Part shown: positions 1-8,708 of the stretch, one piece after another
Numbering within the stretch: the first letter of the stretch is position 1
Layout of the letters: the number at the start of each line of letters is the position of its first letter
Program-made: the position numbers and the translations under genes
NCBI GenBank assembly: GCA_016893485.2
Contig: JAFEKX020000001.1
Span: forward strand, 9,193,501 to 9,257,500
Source: Streptomyces sp. P3
GTDB lineage: Bacteria > Actinomycetota > Actinomycetes > Streptomycetales > Streptomycetaceae
Length of the DNA stretch: 64,000 nucleotides
Reading direction: 5' to 3'
The notes under the pieces: model-generated
Databases searched by the model: none
What the model was told of the DNA's origin: nothing
Seen by the model: the letters and a program-made list of their open reading frames with translations, nothing else

Positions 1-1
1 G

Positions 2-379
2 CTGCGGCAGGCGATGCTCGGACACCGGGACGGCCCGCTGCTCGTCGCCGGGACGTTTCCCGTCGAGCCGAACACGCTGGCCTTCTCCGAACGGCCGGTG
101 ACGCTCCTCTTCGAGGGCTGCCCGACCCGCAAGTCGGCCGCGTGGACGGCCTGGAGCCTCTTCTCCTTCACGCTCGGGCTCGTCCAGGAGGAGCAGGCGA
201 CACCGGCCGAGTTCCACGACCGGTTCCGGGAAACGCTGGACGAGCAGCAATTCCCGGGCCTCCACTCGGTGCTGGAGGACTCTGTGTCGATCGACTACGG
301 CGAGCGCTTCGGCTTCGGGATCGAGCAGATGCTCCCATCGGCCCCGACGACCAAACCCCGGCCGCGTGCATCGAGTTGA
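2..379 (+). CDS. TetR-family regulator, C-terminal part (cut by window edge)
   Basis: The reading frame is open from base 2, so the gene starts left of the window and its DNA-binding HTH is missing. What remains (about 125 residues) resembles the C-terminal ligand-binding helices of TetR repressors: an HRDG..LVAGT segment near the start followed by TLAFSERPVTLLFEGC. Such proteins repress neighbouring genes until a small ligand binds this domain. Neither ligand nor operator can be inferred. It is convergent with the VOC gene, with 24 bases between the stops. Confidence 0.7.
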   Translation: MRQAMLGHRDGPLLVAGTFPVEPNTLAFSERPVTLLFEGCPTRKSAAWTAWSLFSFTLGLVQEEQATPAEFHDRFRETLDEQQFPGLHSVLEDSVSIDYGERFGFGIEQMLPSAPTTKPRPRASS

Positions 380-403
380 CGGCGCGTCAGGGTCTCGCCC
401 CTC

Positions 404-844
404 TCAACTCAGCTGCTCGCCGAGGCCGACGATGATGCCCTCCGGACCGCGGACGTAGCAGAGCAGATAGCTGTCCTCGAACCGGGCGATCTCGCCGATG
501 AGTTCGGCGCCGAGCGGGCGCAGGCGCGCGACGGTGTCCTTGATGTCGTCGACGGCGAACATGACGCGGTGCGTGCCCAGGATGTTGTGCGGCCGGTTGC
601 GCGGTCCCTCGTCGATCACCTCGGGGCTGCGGTACTTCGCCAGCTCCAGCCTGCCGTGGCCGTCCGGGGTCCGGACCATCGCGATGTCGCAGTGGACGCC
701 GTCGAGTCCCGTGCACTGGTCGGCGAAGGTGCCCTGGACCTCGGCCCTGCCCTCCAGCTCCATACCGAGTTCCAGGAAGAACGCGATGGCCGCTTCCATG
801 TCGTCGACGACGATGCCCACGTTGTCCATCCGCTGAATCGCCAT
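404..844 (-). CDS. VOC (glyoxalase/bleomycin-resistance fold) family protein
   Basis: An intact 146-residue protein starting MAIQRMDNVGIVVDDME. The beta-alpha-beta-beta-beta repeats of the vicinal-oxygen-chelate fold are recognisable: the first module begins at residue 5 (MDNVGIVVDDM) and the second near residue 93 (HRVMFAVDDI), with EGIIVGLGEQL at the end. VOC proteins bind a metal through His and Glu residues and act as lyases, dioxygenases, isomerases or drug-binding proteins. The substrate cannot be told from sequence. The length is normal for a one-subunit VOC protein. No frameshift is seen, unlike most neighbours. Confidence 0.85.
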   Translation of the reverse strand: MAIQRMDNVGIVVDDMEAAIAFFLELGMELEGRAEVQGTFADQCTGLDGVHCDIAMVRTPDGHGRLELAKYRSPEVIDEGPRNRPHNILGTHRVMFAVDDIKDTVARLRPLGAELIGEIARFEDSYLLCYVRGPEGIIVGLGEQLS

Positions 845-977
845 GGCGGTTGCTCCTTCATCCCTTGGGCCTTTTCATGCGGCCGGTGGTGGCCGCTGAT
901 GTCCCTGGGACGGAGCCGGCGGCACGTTCTCGACATCCTCGGGTGCCGGCAGACGATCCGCATCAAGAAACCATCCC

Positions 978-1657
978 TTACGACCCGAACGCGGTCTTGG
1001 ACACCTCGTCCCACGCCCGCCACTCGTCGAGCCGTGCCCGGTACTCCTTGGTGATCATCTCCAGCGGGCCCTCGCCGAAGAAGATCCGCAGCGGCGGCTG
1101 CTCCGCGTCCACCACGGTGAGAATCGCCGCCCGCGTCGCACTCGGGTCGCCGCGCCGGGAGGAGATCCCCGTCATGGCCGCGCGGAAGTCGTCGTAGGCC
1201 GGGAGGCGGTCGGTCCGTACCGCGCCTTCACCTCGGCGGCGAGGCTCGCGGTGAAGCCTTCGAGGGCGAACTTGGACGCGGGGTAGGGGCCGAGTCCGGG
1301 CGGCGAGGTGACCCCGCCGATGGAGGACACCTGGATGGTGTGGTCCGATCCGCGGTTGCGGAGGTGGGGGAGTGCCGCCTGGATGACCCACAGGGCGCCG
1401 AACACGTTGATGTCGATCTGGTCGCGGGCCTGCCGCTCGGTGACTTCCTCGGTCATGCCGAACAAGCCGTAGCCCGCGTTGTCGATGACGACGTCCAGCG
1501 TGCCGAACGCGTCGATCGCCCGGTGCACGGCCTCGAACGCCTCCGCACGGTCCGCGACGTCCGCCCGCAGCGGCAGGACCGCGTCGCCGTACTTCTCGAC
1601 CAGGTCGTCGAAGGCGGACTCGCGACGAACCTCCTTGTGCGGCGACCAAGTGGTGGG
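978..1657 (-). pseudogene. SDR-family oxidoreductase, N-terminally truncated and frameshifted
   Basis: Two minus-strand frames together give the body of a classical short-chain dehydrogenase/reductase: ADVADRAEAFEAVHRAIDAFGTLDVVIDNAGYGLFG, then the catalytic YPASKFALEGF (Tyr-x-x-x-Lys), then a C-terminal half ending SKTAFGS. The switch lies near 1206, where one restored G gives RYGTDRLPAYDDF. Upstream of about 1640 the expected Rossmann TGxxxGxG segment is absent and an in-frame stop occurs near 1658, so about 30-40 N-terminal residues are lost. The truncation looks real. The internal shift may be a sequencing error. Confidence 0.7.
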
Positions 1658-1808
1658 CTACGGGTTTGGTCGTCGACCAAGGTGCGGGTCGATGCGAAAA
1701 GGCCGGTCCAGGACATGGATGCGACCGCGCGGCATCGGGAGCTCTTCCACGGCGTGTTCATGTGGATATCCGGTCTGTGCGACCCGGGAGTCACGGCACC
1801 CCCGACGC

Positions 1809-1997
1809 CATGCGCCGATTCTGTACCTGGCGTCCGAGGACGACGTCGTCGAGTACGACATCCTGATCCGCGGGCGAGACCGTGAAGGTGCCGTGGACGG
1901 CAGGCAGGAACTGCGGGTGATGGCTGTCTTAGCCCTCACCGAGGGGAAGATCTCGGAAACGCGTCAGGTCACGGGCGTCGGAGCGGGAGACGCCTGA
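1809..1997 (+). pseudogene. Possible NTF2/SnoaL-like protein remnant
   Basis: The plus-strand frame ending at 1997 reads ILYLASEDDVVEYDILIRGR, then a short stretch with LTEGKISETRQV. This resembles the last three beta strands of SnoaL/NTF2-like proteins (polar ligand, 'DGKIxExRQV' ending). No start codon with a ribosome binding site or upstream half of the domain is visible; the preceding 150 bases show no family match. I read it as a tail fragment; it may equally be chance. The stretch 1658-1808 shows nothing else. Confidence 0.3.
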
Positions 1998-2018
1998 CCC
2001 GAAGCCCCTGCTCAACGT

Positions 2019-2061
2019 GCCCTGGTCCGCGCCCCGTTGGACGGCGGGCGCGGACCAGGGC
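2019..2061 (-). terminator. Strong hairpin terminator behind the GH5 gene
   Basis: A perfect 16-bp inverted repeat, left arm 2019-2034 (GCCCTGGTCCGCGCCC) and right arm 2046-2061, separated by an 11-base loop. It begins seven bases past the GH5 stop codon. No U-tract follows, as is usual for Streptomyces terminators. Confidence 0.85.
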
Positions 2062-2067
2062 ACCGGT

Positions 2068-3111
2068 TCAGGACTTCACGGGCTTGCCGCGTCCCCACGC
2101 CCACGCCAGGCGGTCGGCGCCGGACTGGTTGGTGGTGACCAGCCACGGGCGGGTCGCGTCGCCGATGAGCTTCTGGATCGAGTACGTGTCGTCGGTGCGC
2201 AGGCCCGGCCAGTACACGGACCCCATGCCGAGCTTGCGGAACGTGTCGGTGTCGGCCTGGATGAAGTTGACCGAGTTGTCGGCGGGCGTCGGGACGTCGT
2301 AGTCCAGGCCCGTGGTCATCGGGGCGCCGAACTCGTCGGCCACCGTGCGGTTCGCGCAGGTGCCGAGGCGTTCCTTGAGGTCGCTCACCCACTGGTCGTA
2401 GGTCGCGTAGTCCTTCCAGAAACCGTAGTGGTGCAGGGAGAGGTACGTGCCCTTCAGACGCGGGTCGGCGCAGACCGTGGTGACATGGTCGTTGTAGCCG
2501 GCGCCGCTGACGAAGACGCGGTTGCGCGGCACAGAGCGGTAGGTGTCCAGCCACTGCGCGGCGAGGTCGGCCCACTCGGCGTCGGTGTAGCCGTGGGGCT
2601 CGTTCATCGGCTCGAAATATACGCGCTGGTTGTGCTGGTAGGCCTTGACGACGGTTTTCCACATGGGCCAGTACGTGGCGGGGTCGTCGATGAAACCGTC
2701 CTTGTTGGCGCCGGTCCCCTCCCAGTAGGAGACGATGACCTTGAACCCCTGTGCCGTCGCCGCGTCGATCACCCCGCGGTACGACTTCCAGTAACTGCCG
2801 TTCACCGTGTACGGGTTGATGGGCAACCGCACCGTGTTGGCGCCGAGGTTGGCGCGGAAGGCCGCGATGACCCGGGTCGCCTTGGCGTACGTCTGGGCGT
2901 AGCTGTCGGAGAGCGACAGTCCGGACAGGACGACCGGGTCGTCGGCGTAATTGTCGCGCGGGTCGGCCCAGTTGACGCCCTTGAACTGGGACGTGTTGGT
3001 GCTCGGCGCGGCGGAGGCGGGGCTGCCGGCCAGTGTGGCGCCGGTGACCGCGGCGATCGCGACGGCCACGAAGGTGGCCCGCAGACGGGTTCTGGCGGGG
3101 TGGGTGCGCAT
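2068..3111 (-). CDS. Secreted glycoside hydrolase, GH5-like (cellulase family)
   Basis: An intact 347-residue exported enzyme. Residues 1-35 form a signal peptide (basic MRTHPARTRLRA, hydrophobic AVAIAAVTGATLAG, Ala-rich cleavage site SPASAA). The mature part has GH5/clan-A features: VNWADP near residue 48, the acid/base glutamate in MNEPHG (about 168) and a second Glu in ADEFGAP (about 260), the likely nucleophile. Family members hydrolyse beta-1,4-glucans, mannans or related polysaccharides; the substrate is not clear. No carbohydrate-binding module is attached. Two LacI-type operators lie upstream, implying sugar-responsive control, and a terminator follows directly. Confidence 0.85.
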   Translation of the reverse strand: MRTHPARTRLRATFVAVAIAAVTGATLAGSPASAAPSTNTSQFKGVNWADPRDNYADDPVVLSGLSLSDSYAQTYAKATRVIAAFRANLGANTVRLPINPYTVNGSYWKSYRGVIDAATAQGFKVIVSYWEGTGANKDGFIDDPATYWPMWKTVVKAYQHNQRVYFEPMNEPHGYTDAEWADLAAQWLDTYRSVPRNRVFVSGAGYNDHVTTVCADPRLKGTYLSLHHYGFWKDYATYDQWVSDLKERLGTCANRTVADEFGAPMTTGLDYDVPTPADNSVNFIQADTDTFRKLGMGSVYWPGLRTDDTYSIQKLIGDATRPWLVTTNQSGADRLAWAWGRGKPVKS

Positions 3112-3317
3112 CGACTTGCCCTTTCAGGAATGGCGACTCCGCGCAGGGCGAGGCCTGCGCGCGGCTGAGCGGCCGTCGGAACAGATACCGGGCGGGACGG
3201 CTGACGTCGGCTCGTCGTCCCAAGTCCCGGAAGGCGCGGTGGTGTTGGGGAGTGGGCGCGGTGGGCCCTGCTCGCCGGGAGCCTCCTGTCCCCCTTCCTC
3301 CACCGGCCGCGACGCGG

Positions 3318-3331
3318 TGTTTACGTAAACA
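3318..3331. promoter_or_regulatory. LacI-type operator, perfect palindrome
   Basis: TGTTTACGTAAACA is a perfect 14-bp palindrome about 207 bases upstream of the GH5 start. The shape (TTTACG/CGTAAA with a central CG) is typical of LacI-family repressor sites controlling sugar-utilisation genes. No LacI gene is in the window. Confidence 0.65.
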
Positions 3332-3382
3332 TCCTGCACCGAAATCCTCGGCCAATCCCCAGGCCGAGGAGGTCGGTTCAGA

Positions 3383-3396
3383 TGTTTACGCAAACA
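3383..3396. promoter_or_regulatory. Second LacI-type operator
   Basis: TGTTTACGCAAACA differs from the first site at one position and lies 65 bp away centre to centre. A pair at this spacing is compatible with looping by a tetrameric repressor. Apart from these two sites, the stretch 3112-3481 holds no gene. Confidence 0.6.
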
Positions 3397-3481
3397 TGGC
3401 GGCGCCGGAATCGTGGCATCCGGCACCGCCGTCGTCAAGGTTTCCCGCACGTGACGTCATGGGCGTCCCCCCGCGGCGGGG

Positions 3482-4309
3482 CTACGGCTTGATGCCCACC
3501 CCGGTCCACAGGCTGACCTTGGCGTCCGTGGGTGCCTCCGCCTCGGACCACTCCTCGGTCACGGGGGCGGGACGCCAGCGGTGCCCCACGGCGATGCCCG
3601 GGTCGAGCAGGTCGAGCCCGGTGAAGAACCGCGCGACCTCGTCCCGGCTGCGGACCTTCACCGGTGTCCCGGCCTCGTCGTAGATCGCCGTGACCTTCGC
3701 CCAGGGCTCGGGGTCGAAGTCCGCGGTGACGTGGCTGATGGCCAGCGCGCTGCCCGAGGGGGAGGACCGACACCAGACGCTCCACGAGACCGTACGGGTC
3801 CTGGTCGTCGGTGACGAAGTGCAGCAGGGCGTTCAGCGACAGCGCGATCGGCTGGTCGAAGTCGAGTATCTCGGCCACTTCGGGGGAGTTGAGGAGCGAG
3901 TCGGGGTCGTTCACGTCCGCCTGGACGTACGCGGTGCGTCCCTGCTGGGTGCTGCGCATCAGGCGCTCGGCGTACTTCAGGACCAGCGGGTCGTTGTCGG
4001 CGTAGACCACCCGCGCCTCGGGCACCACGGACTGGGCGACCTGGTGCAGGTTCGGCTCGGTGGGGATGCCGGTGCCGATGTCGAGCCACTGGCGGATGCC
4101 GTGCTCCCGGGCGAGCGCGCGGGTGGCGCGGTGCATGAACCCGCGGTTCTCCCGGGCGGCGACGAAGACGCCGGTGAAGACGCCGAGACCGCCTCGGCCG
4201 CCTGCTTGTCGACCTCGAAGTGGTCCTTGCCGCCCAGGTAGTAGTCGTACATGCGGGCGGAGTGCGGCCTGCTGGTGTCGATGTCCCGTGCGGCGTGGGC
4301 GTTGGTCAT
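3482..4309 (-). CDS. SAM-dependent methyltransferase, DUF574 family (frameshifted copy 1)
   Basis: Three minus-strand frames join into one protein: N-terminus with PHSARMYDYYLGGKDHFEVDK, central part with LDIGTGIPTEPNLHQVA (SAM-binding motif I) and VVYADNDPLVL (motif II acidic loop), then FDQPIALSLNALLHFV and a C-terminus ending LWTGVGIKP. Shifts lie near 4175 and 3760. The family is abundant in actinomycetes and has the class I methyltransferase fold; its substrates are largely unknown. A paralogue of similar length (7726-8539) lies on the other side of the XRE/phosphatase island. Confidence 0.8.
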
Positions 4310-4392
4310 GCTCTCCCTCTCAAGTGGTGTACGTCGGCGTCTCGGGCAGGTCGCAGCCGGGCCGGCTCAATTCCCCACGCCCGTGGTCTGGT

Positions 4393-4643
4393 TCAGCCTG
4401 CCATCAGATGGTCGGCCAGTCCCCGCTTGACCCCGTCGACGAACGCGGCCATCTCCTGGGGCGTGTAGATGAGCGCGGGTCCCGCGGGATCGGTCGACTG
4501 GCGCAACGCGACGCGTCCGTCGGCGAGTTGCTTCGTCTCCACGCACTGACCCCGTTGGGACCGCTCCAGGGGCATTCCCAGCCCTGCTCGCCGAGGTTCG
4601 ACGCGGGCATCCCGTTGTAGACCATGTCGTCGGTGGTGGTCAT
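4393..4643 (-). CDS. DUF397 small regulatory-partner protein (frameshifted)
   Basis: Two overlapping frames join into an approximately 80-residue DUF397 protein: MTTTDDMVYNGMPASNLGE...W, then GQCVETKQLADGRVALRQS, then the signature end YTPQEMAAFVDGVKRGLAD. The shift is near 4560. Its start overlaps the stop of the XRE gene (ATGA), so the two are translationally coupled. DUF397 proteins are habitual partners of Scr1/WhiJ-type XRE regulators in Streptomyces, where such pairs influence development and antibiotic production. The specific role here is inference. Confidence 0.8.
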
Positions 4644-5511
4644 GAGTACTCCTTGCGCATGCGGTTCAAGAGCGCCTTGCTGTCCGCGGACGAGGTCAGC
4701 AGCGACATCCTGTTGTGCGCCTCCAGATGGGCCACGACATCGGACCGCTGGTCCAGATACATGGAGGCGGAAAGGATCTCGCTGTAGACGACGTCAGGCA
4801 GCTCCGGTTCCTGGAACCGGAAATAGGTGAAGGGTGCGCACGCCCCGACGTGGGCACCCGCCGAGAACGGGACGATGTCGACACTGACGTGGTCCAGTTC
4901 CGAGACCTCGAGGAGCCGGTCTATCTGGTCCCGCATGACCGCGGGACCGCCCACCACCCGGTGGAGCACGGCTTCTTCCAGCACCGCCCACAGCGTGGGC
5001 GAGTCCGGCCTCTCCAGCAGACTCTGGCGGCGCAGACGTAACTGCACCCGCCGTTCAAGGTCTTCGTCGTTGTCGTTCGGGAAGCCGCCGCTCAGCACGC
5101 CTCGCGCGTAGTCGTACGTCTGCAGGAGTCCCGTGACGTAGTGCGGCTCATAGGTACGCAGGGTCTTGGCGCCGGTCTCCAGGCTCACATAGGCGGTGAA
5201 CCAGCCCGGGAGCACATCGCGGTAGGCGTGCCACCAGCCGGGCTCGTTGGCCCGGTCGGCGAGGGCGACGAACTCGTCGATCTCCTGGCGGTCGGCGCCG
5301 TAGGTCTCCAGTAGCTTCTCGACATAGAGCGGTTTGAGGCCGACCTCGGCCTTCTCCAGCCGGCGGATGGTCAGGGACGTGACCCGCAGAGCCTTCGCGG
5401 CGTTCTCCAGGGACACCCCGCGTCCTGCCGCCGCTCCTGCAGCCGTCGGCCGAGGATCATGCGGAGAACCGTGGGTGCACCCGCGCCGGTGCTCGACCGA
5501 GCTTCGCTCAC
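4640..5511 (-). CDS. XRE-family regulator with DUF5753 (Scr1/WhiJ type)
   Basis: About 290 residues. The N-terminal Cro/C1 HTH includes VLRMILGRRLQE..., SLENAAKALRVTSLTIRRLE, and is followed by a C-terminal DUF5753-type region (YVTGLLQTYDYAR, RQSLLERPDSPTLWAVLEE). I chose the GTG at 5511 because an AGGAGG site (complement of 5518-5523) precedes it and it gives the expected HTH start. One G missing from the run near 5427 (QDAG|VSLEN) explains the break. It pairs with DUF397 downstream and with a divergent ATP-binding protein, the classical whiJ-like arrangement. Confidence 0.85.
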
Positions 5512-5750
5512 GCCCAACCTCCTGAGGGACTGTCACCGGCATTAGTCTGACAGCGACTTGCTGATGCCGCCAGACAGAAACGGTCGTTCTGAAATTATCA
5601 GGGAGTCGGTTGCAGCTTGAACTGAGCTATGGGCATAGTTACTTGTGTGAGCGATCTAGGCCGTCCACCGAACTCGCCAAGTCCGGCAGGCCTGTTGGTC
5701 ACGCCGTGCGTCTCCCGCCTGCGCCCGCCCCCGATGGAAGGCGAACCACC

Positions 5751-6194
5751 GTGTCCCCCACACGACTCCCTCCCCGCAGCTCTTAGATGTCGCCAGCCCG
5801 GACCTGGCGCACTGGCTGGAACTCCCGGCGCACCGCTCCGGTGTCCGCACCGCCCGGCACGCCATGGGCGCGCAGCTCGCCAAGTGGCGGCTGCCCGAAC
5901 CGGTCCGTGACGACGCGGTGCTGCTCATCTCCGAGCTGGCCACCAACGGCGTGTGTCACACACCCAGCGCGCGACTCCTGTGCGGTGTCGGGCTCGTCAC
6001 CGACCGTAGTCTCCGCATCGAGGTCCACGACCACGACTACACGGGAGCAACCTCTCCAGATGCGAGCCGTGTCTCGACGACGAGAGCGGGCGCGGACTCT
6101 TCATCGTGCAGGCGATCGCGGAGACCTGGGGGTCGACCGGTCGGGACTCACCGGCGGAAAGGCCGTGTGGGCCACTCTGTCCACCGGCTACTGA
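5751..6194 (+). CDS. ATP-binding HATPase_c protein (anti-sigma/AbaA-like), frameshifted
   Basis: A short GHKL ATPase of about 145 residues. The N-box is VLLISELATNGVCHT and the G-box is SGRGLFIVQAIAETWG; the protein ends GGKAVWATLSTGY. The GTG at 5751 is preceded by GAAGG; restoring one C in the CCCCC run gives a continuous N-terminus into ASPDLAHWLELPAHR. Further shifts lie near 6045 and 6130. These proteins resemble SpoIIAB/RsbW anti-sigma kinases and usually sit beside XRE/DUF397 genes. Position between an XRE regulator and a PP2C phosphatase suggests a phospho-regulated switch (inference). Confidence 0.75.
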
Positions 6195-6233
6195 CGCCGG
6201 ACACGTGGAGGGGCGAGGACGCCCGCGGCCTGT

Positions 6234-7520
6234 TCAGGTGGTCGCGGGCGTCAACTCGGCCAGCAGCAGGGTGCGATCGTCCGCCCCGGGCGCCGAACAC
6301 GGGGCCCGCAGCAGCCGCTCGCACAGCGAGGGGAACGGATCCGGTGCGCCGGGCGGCACGGGCTCGGCGGCGGCCGTGTCGAGGCTCCGGGCCAGCCGGG
6401 CGATCTCCTGGTCGATGTCCGCGTGCCGCGACTCGACCAGGCCGTCGCTGTAGAGAAGGAGCAGGGCCGGTTCGTCGATGGTGAGCACGGTGGCCTCGTA
6501 GTTGCCCGTGCCGAGCCCCAGCGGCAGTCCCGCGCTGGCGAGCGTGACCGGTACGGCCGGTCCGTCCGGGCCGCGCAGCAGCGGCGGTGGATGGCCGGCA
6601 CCGACCAGCGTGCACGAGTGGGCCCGGGCGTCCCACTCGGCGTAGATGCACGTAGCGAAGGACGCGCCCGGTGTGTCGTACGCCAACTCGTCCAGTCTGC
6701 GCAGCAGTTCGGTCGGTTCCATGTCCAGCCGCGCCAGTGTGCGCACCGCTGTACGCAACTGGATCATGGCCACGGCGGACTCGGGGCCGTGGCCCATCGC
6801 GTCGCCGACGACCAGGCCGACCCGGCCGCCGGGGCGCGGCAGGACGTCGAACCAGTCGCCGCCGATGATGTTGGCCTGTCCTGCCGGGAGATAGCCGTGC
6901 GCGATACGGCAGCCGTCGAGCGCGCGGGCCGGGTCCGGCAGCAGGCTGTTGCGGATGGCGAGCGCGGTGCGGCGCTCGCGCTCGTAGCGGCGCGCGTTGT
7001 CCAGGGCCACACTCGCCCTCGCCGCCAACGACTCCACGGCGACGGCCTCACCGGGCAGGAACGGATCGCGGTCAGGGCCGCGGGTGCAGGCGACGAACCC
7101 GACGGTGGCGCCCCGCAGTTGGAGCGGTACGACGAGAAACGACGCCGTGCCCAGCAGATCGTCTATGCGCTTCGCGTCACCGCCCGCGGAGGCCAGCAGC
7201 CGCTCCGAGGTGTGCTTGTCCACCGCGTCGAGCAGCTGCGTGTGCCCACTGGCCAGAGCGCGCGCGTACGGGGTCTCGCGAGGGAACACGACCACCTCGC
7301 CGACCGGCAGCACGCCGTCCCAGGCCTCAGGCGCCTCCGATCCCACTCGCAGCGCCAGCCTCCGCGCCTCTATCTGGGGCGGATCGGCCGCGGGATACGC
7401 GTTCTCCTCCAGCACCCACCGCTCCAGCAGATACACCGACGCGGCGTCGCAGAATCCGGGCGTCAGCGCGTGCACGACATGGCTGCCGGTCAGCCGCAGA
7501 TCGAGCTCGGAGCCGATCAC
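6234..7520 (-). CDS. GAF domain PP2C/SpoIIE-type serine phosphatase
   Basis: About 428 residues. Residues 10-190 form a GAF-like sensor domain (FLVVPLQLRGATVGFVACTR). Residues 190-425 form a PP2C/SpoIIE phosphatase: QANIIGGDWFDVLPRPGG (metal-binding Asp), VVGDAMGHGPESA (second metal site), GHPPPLL, LLLYSDGLVE and the terminal DDRTLLL. It lacks an N-terminal HATPase. Such enzymes dephosphorylate anti-anti-sigma factors. The GTG at 7520 has no clear ribosome binding site; a start at the GTG near 7581 with base losses in between is possible. The sigma factor 1.2 kb away is a plausible indirect target. Confidence 0.85.
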   Translation of the reverse strand: MIGSELDLRLTGSHVVHALTPGFCDAASVYLLERWVLEENAYPAADPPQIEARRLALRVGSEAPEAWDGVLPVGEVVVFPRETPYARALASGHTQLLDAVDKHTSERLLASAGGDAKRIDDLLGTASFLVVPLQLRGATVGFVACTRGPDRDPFLPGEAVAVESLAARASVALDNARRYERERRTALAIRNSLLPDPARALDGCRIAHGYLPAGQANIIGGDWFDVLPRPGGRVGLVVGDAMGHGPESAVAMIQLRTAVRTLARLDMEPTELLRRLDELAYDTPGASFATCIYAEWDARAHSCTLVGAGHPPPLLRGPDGPAVPVTLASAGLPLGLGTGNYEATVLTIDEPALLLLYSDGLVESRHADIDQEIARLARSLDTAAAEPVPPGAPDPFPSLCERLLRAPCSAPGADDRTLLLAELTPATT

Positions 7521-7725
7521 GTCCGCGGCGGGGGCGAAGGTGGCCTGCCTGCGGCGTGGGGACCGGCAGGGAGTGCGTCACCGTGGTGACTGCGCGGTTC
7601 GTTCCGCAGGGTCGTGCCTTTCAGGGTGGGGACCGGCCGCGTGGCGTGGGGAGGCGAGCGGTCTGCCGTGGTCTCGTCGGCAACTATATGATGGCTCGTC
7701 AAGGATCTTGGGGCGAAAGGGAGTT

Positions 7726-8539
7726 GTGGTGCCGGACAGTGGAGGTCTGCCGCAGGGGATCGATCCGGGGAAGGCGAGTGTCGCCCGAATGTACGACGCG
7801 ATGCTGGGCGGTGAACACAATTTCGCCATAGACCGCGAGGCGCTCGCGGCCTTCACGGCGATCGACCCCAGGTGCGCACCCTGGCCCGCGCCAACCGCGA
7901 CTTCCTCGGCCGGGCCGTGCGCTTCCTGATCGCCTCCGGGTACGGCAGTTCATCGACCTCGGCTCGGGCATCCCCACCCAGGGCAACGTGCACGAGGTCG
8001 CCCAGGCCGCCAGCCCCGGAGCACGCGTGGTCTACGTGGACAACGACCCGGTGGCCGTCGCCCACAGCACCTCCCTCCTCGCGGACAACCCGGACGCGGA
8101 CATCGTCGACGGCGACATCCGGCGGCCCTCCGACGTCCTGTCCGCCCCGCAGGTACGGAAGTTGATCGACTTCGACCAGCCGGTCGCCGTCCTGATGATC
8201 ACGATCCTGCACTTCGTCACACCCGCCGAGGACCCGGCCGGCATCGTCGGCGCCTTCCGCGACCAACTCCCGCACGGCAGCTGGCTGGCCATGAGCCACG
8301 CCACCAACGAGGACCGCCCGGACACCGCCGCGGCCGTGGGCAAGCTGTACAGCTCCAAGGCCACTTCGCCGGTCACGGCCCGTTCCTACGAGGAGATCCG
8401 CGGCCTGTTCGACGGCTTCGACCTCGTGGAACCCGGCCTGACCTACGTCCCCTTGTGGCGCCCGGACGCGGAGGACGAGATCCCGGAGAAGCCGTCGGAG
8501 TACTGGGTCTACGCGGGGGTCGGCCGCAAGAGCGACTGA
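7726..8539 (+). CDS. SAM-dependent methyltransferase, DUF574 family (frameshifted copy 2)
   Basis: Three plus-strand frames give one DUF574 protein of about 270 residues. The N-terminus reads IDPGKASVARMYDAMLGGEHNFAID, the centre FIDLGSGIPTQGNVHEVAQ (SAM motif I, recovered after restoring bases near 7873 and 7949), then VVYVDNDPVAVAHS, FDQPVAVLMITILHFV and the terminal YWVYAGVGRKSD. Start is GTG 7726 or 7729, after GAAAGGGAG. It is a paralogue of the gene at 3482-4309. The substrate is unknown. Confidence 0.8.
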
Positions 8540-8708
8540 ACTCGCCCCGCAGGCCGCCGTGTTCGCGAGGAACCCAGCCCTCTCAACTGGGAACTTCGGC
8601 CTGCCCCAGGAAAACGAGGCGCGCGCCCCGAAATTGTCCGGATGAGGGGAGTGAGTCGCGGAAACGGGGGCAGGGGGCCCTTGTCGACAGTTCTTCCGGA
8701 CGAATGGG

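Noticed and set aside
2012..3355. Long open frames opposite or over real genes (for example 2012-3355, 14092-15444, 24433-26640, 53979-56291)
   Set aside because: They have Arg/Gly/Pro-rich shadow composition, no family motifs and lie over genes with clear domains; GC-rich DNA keeps such frames open.
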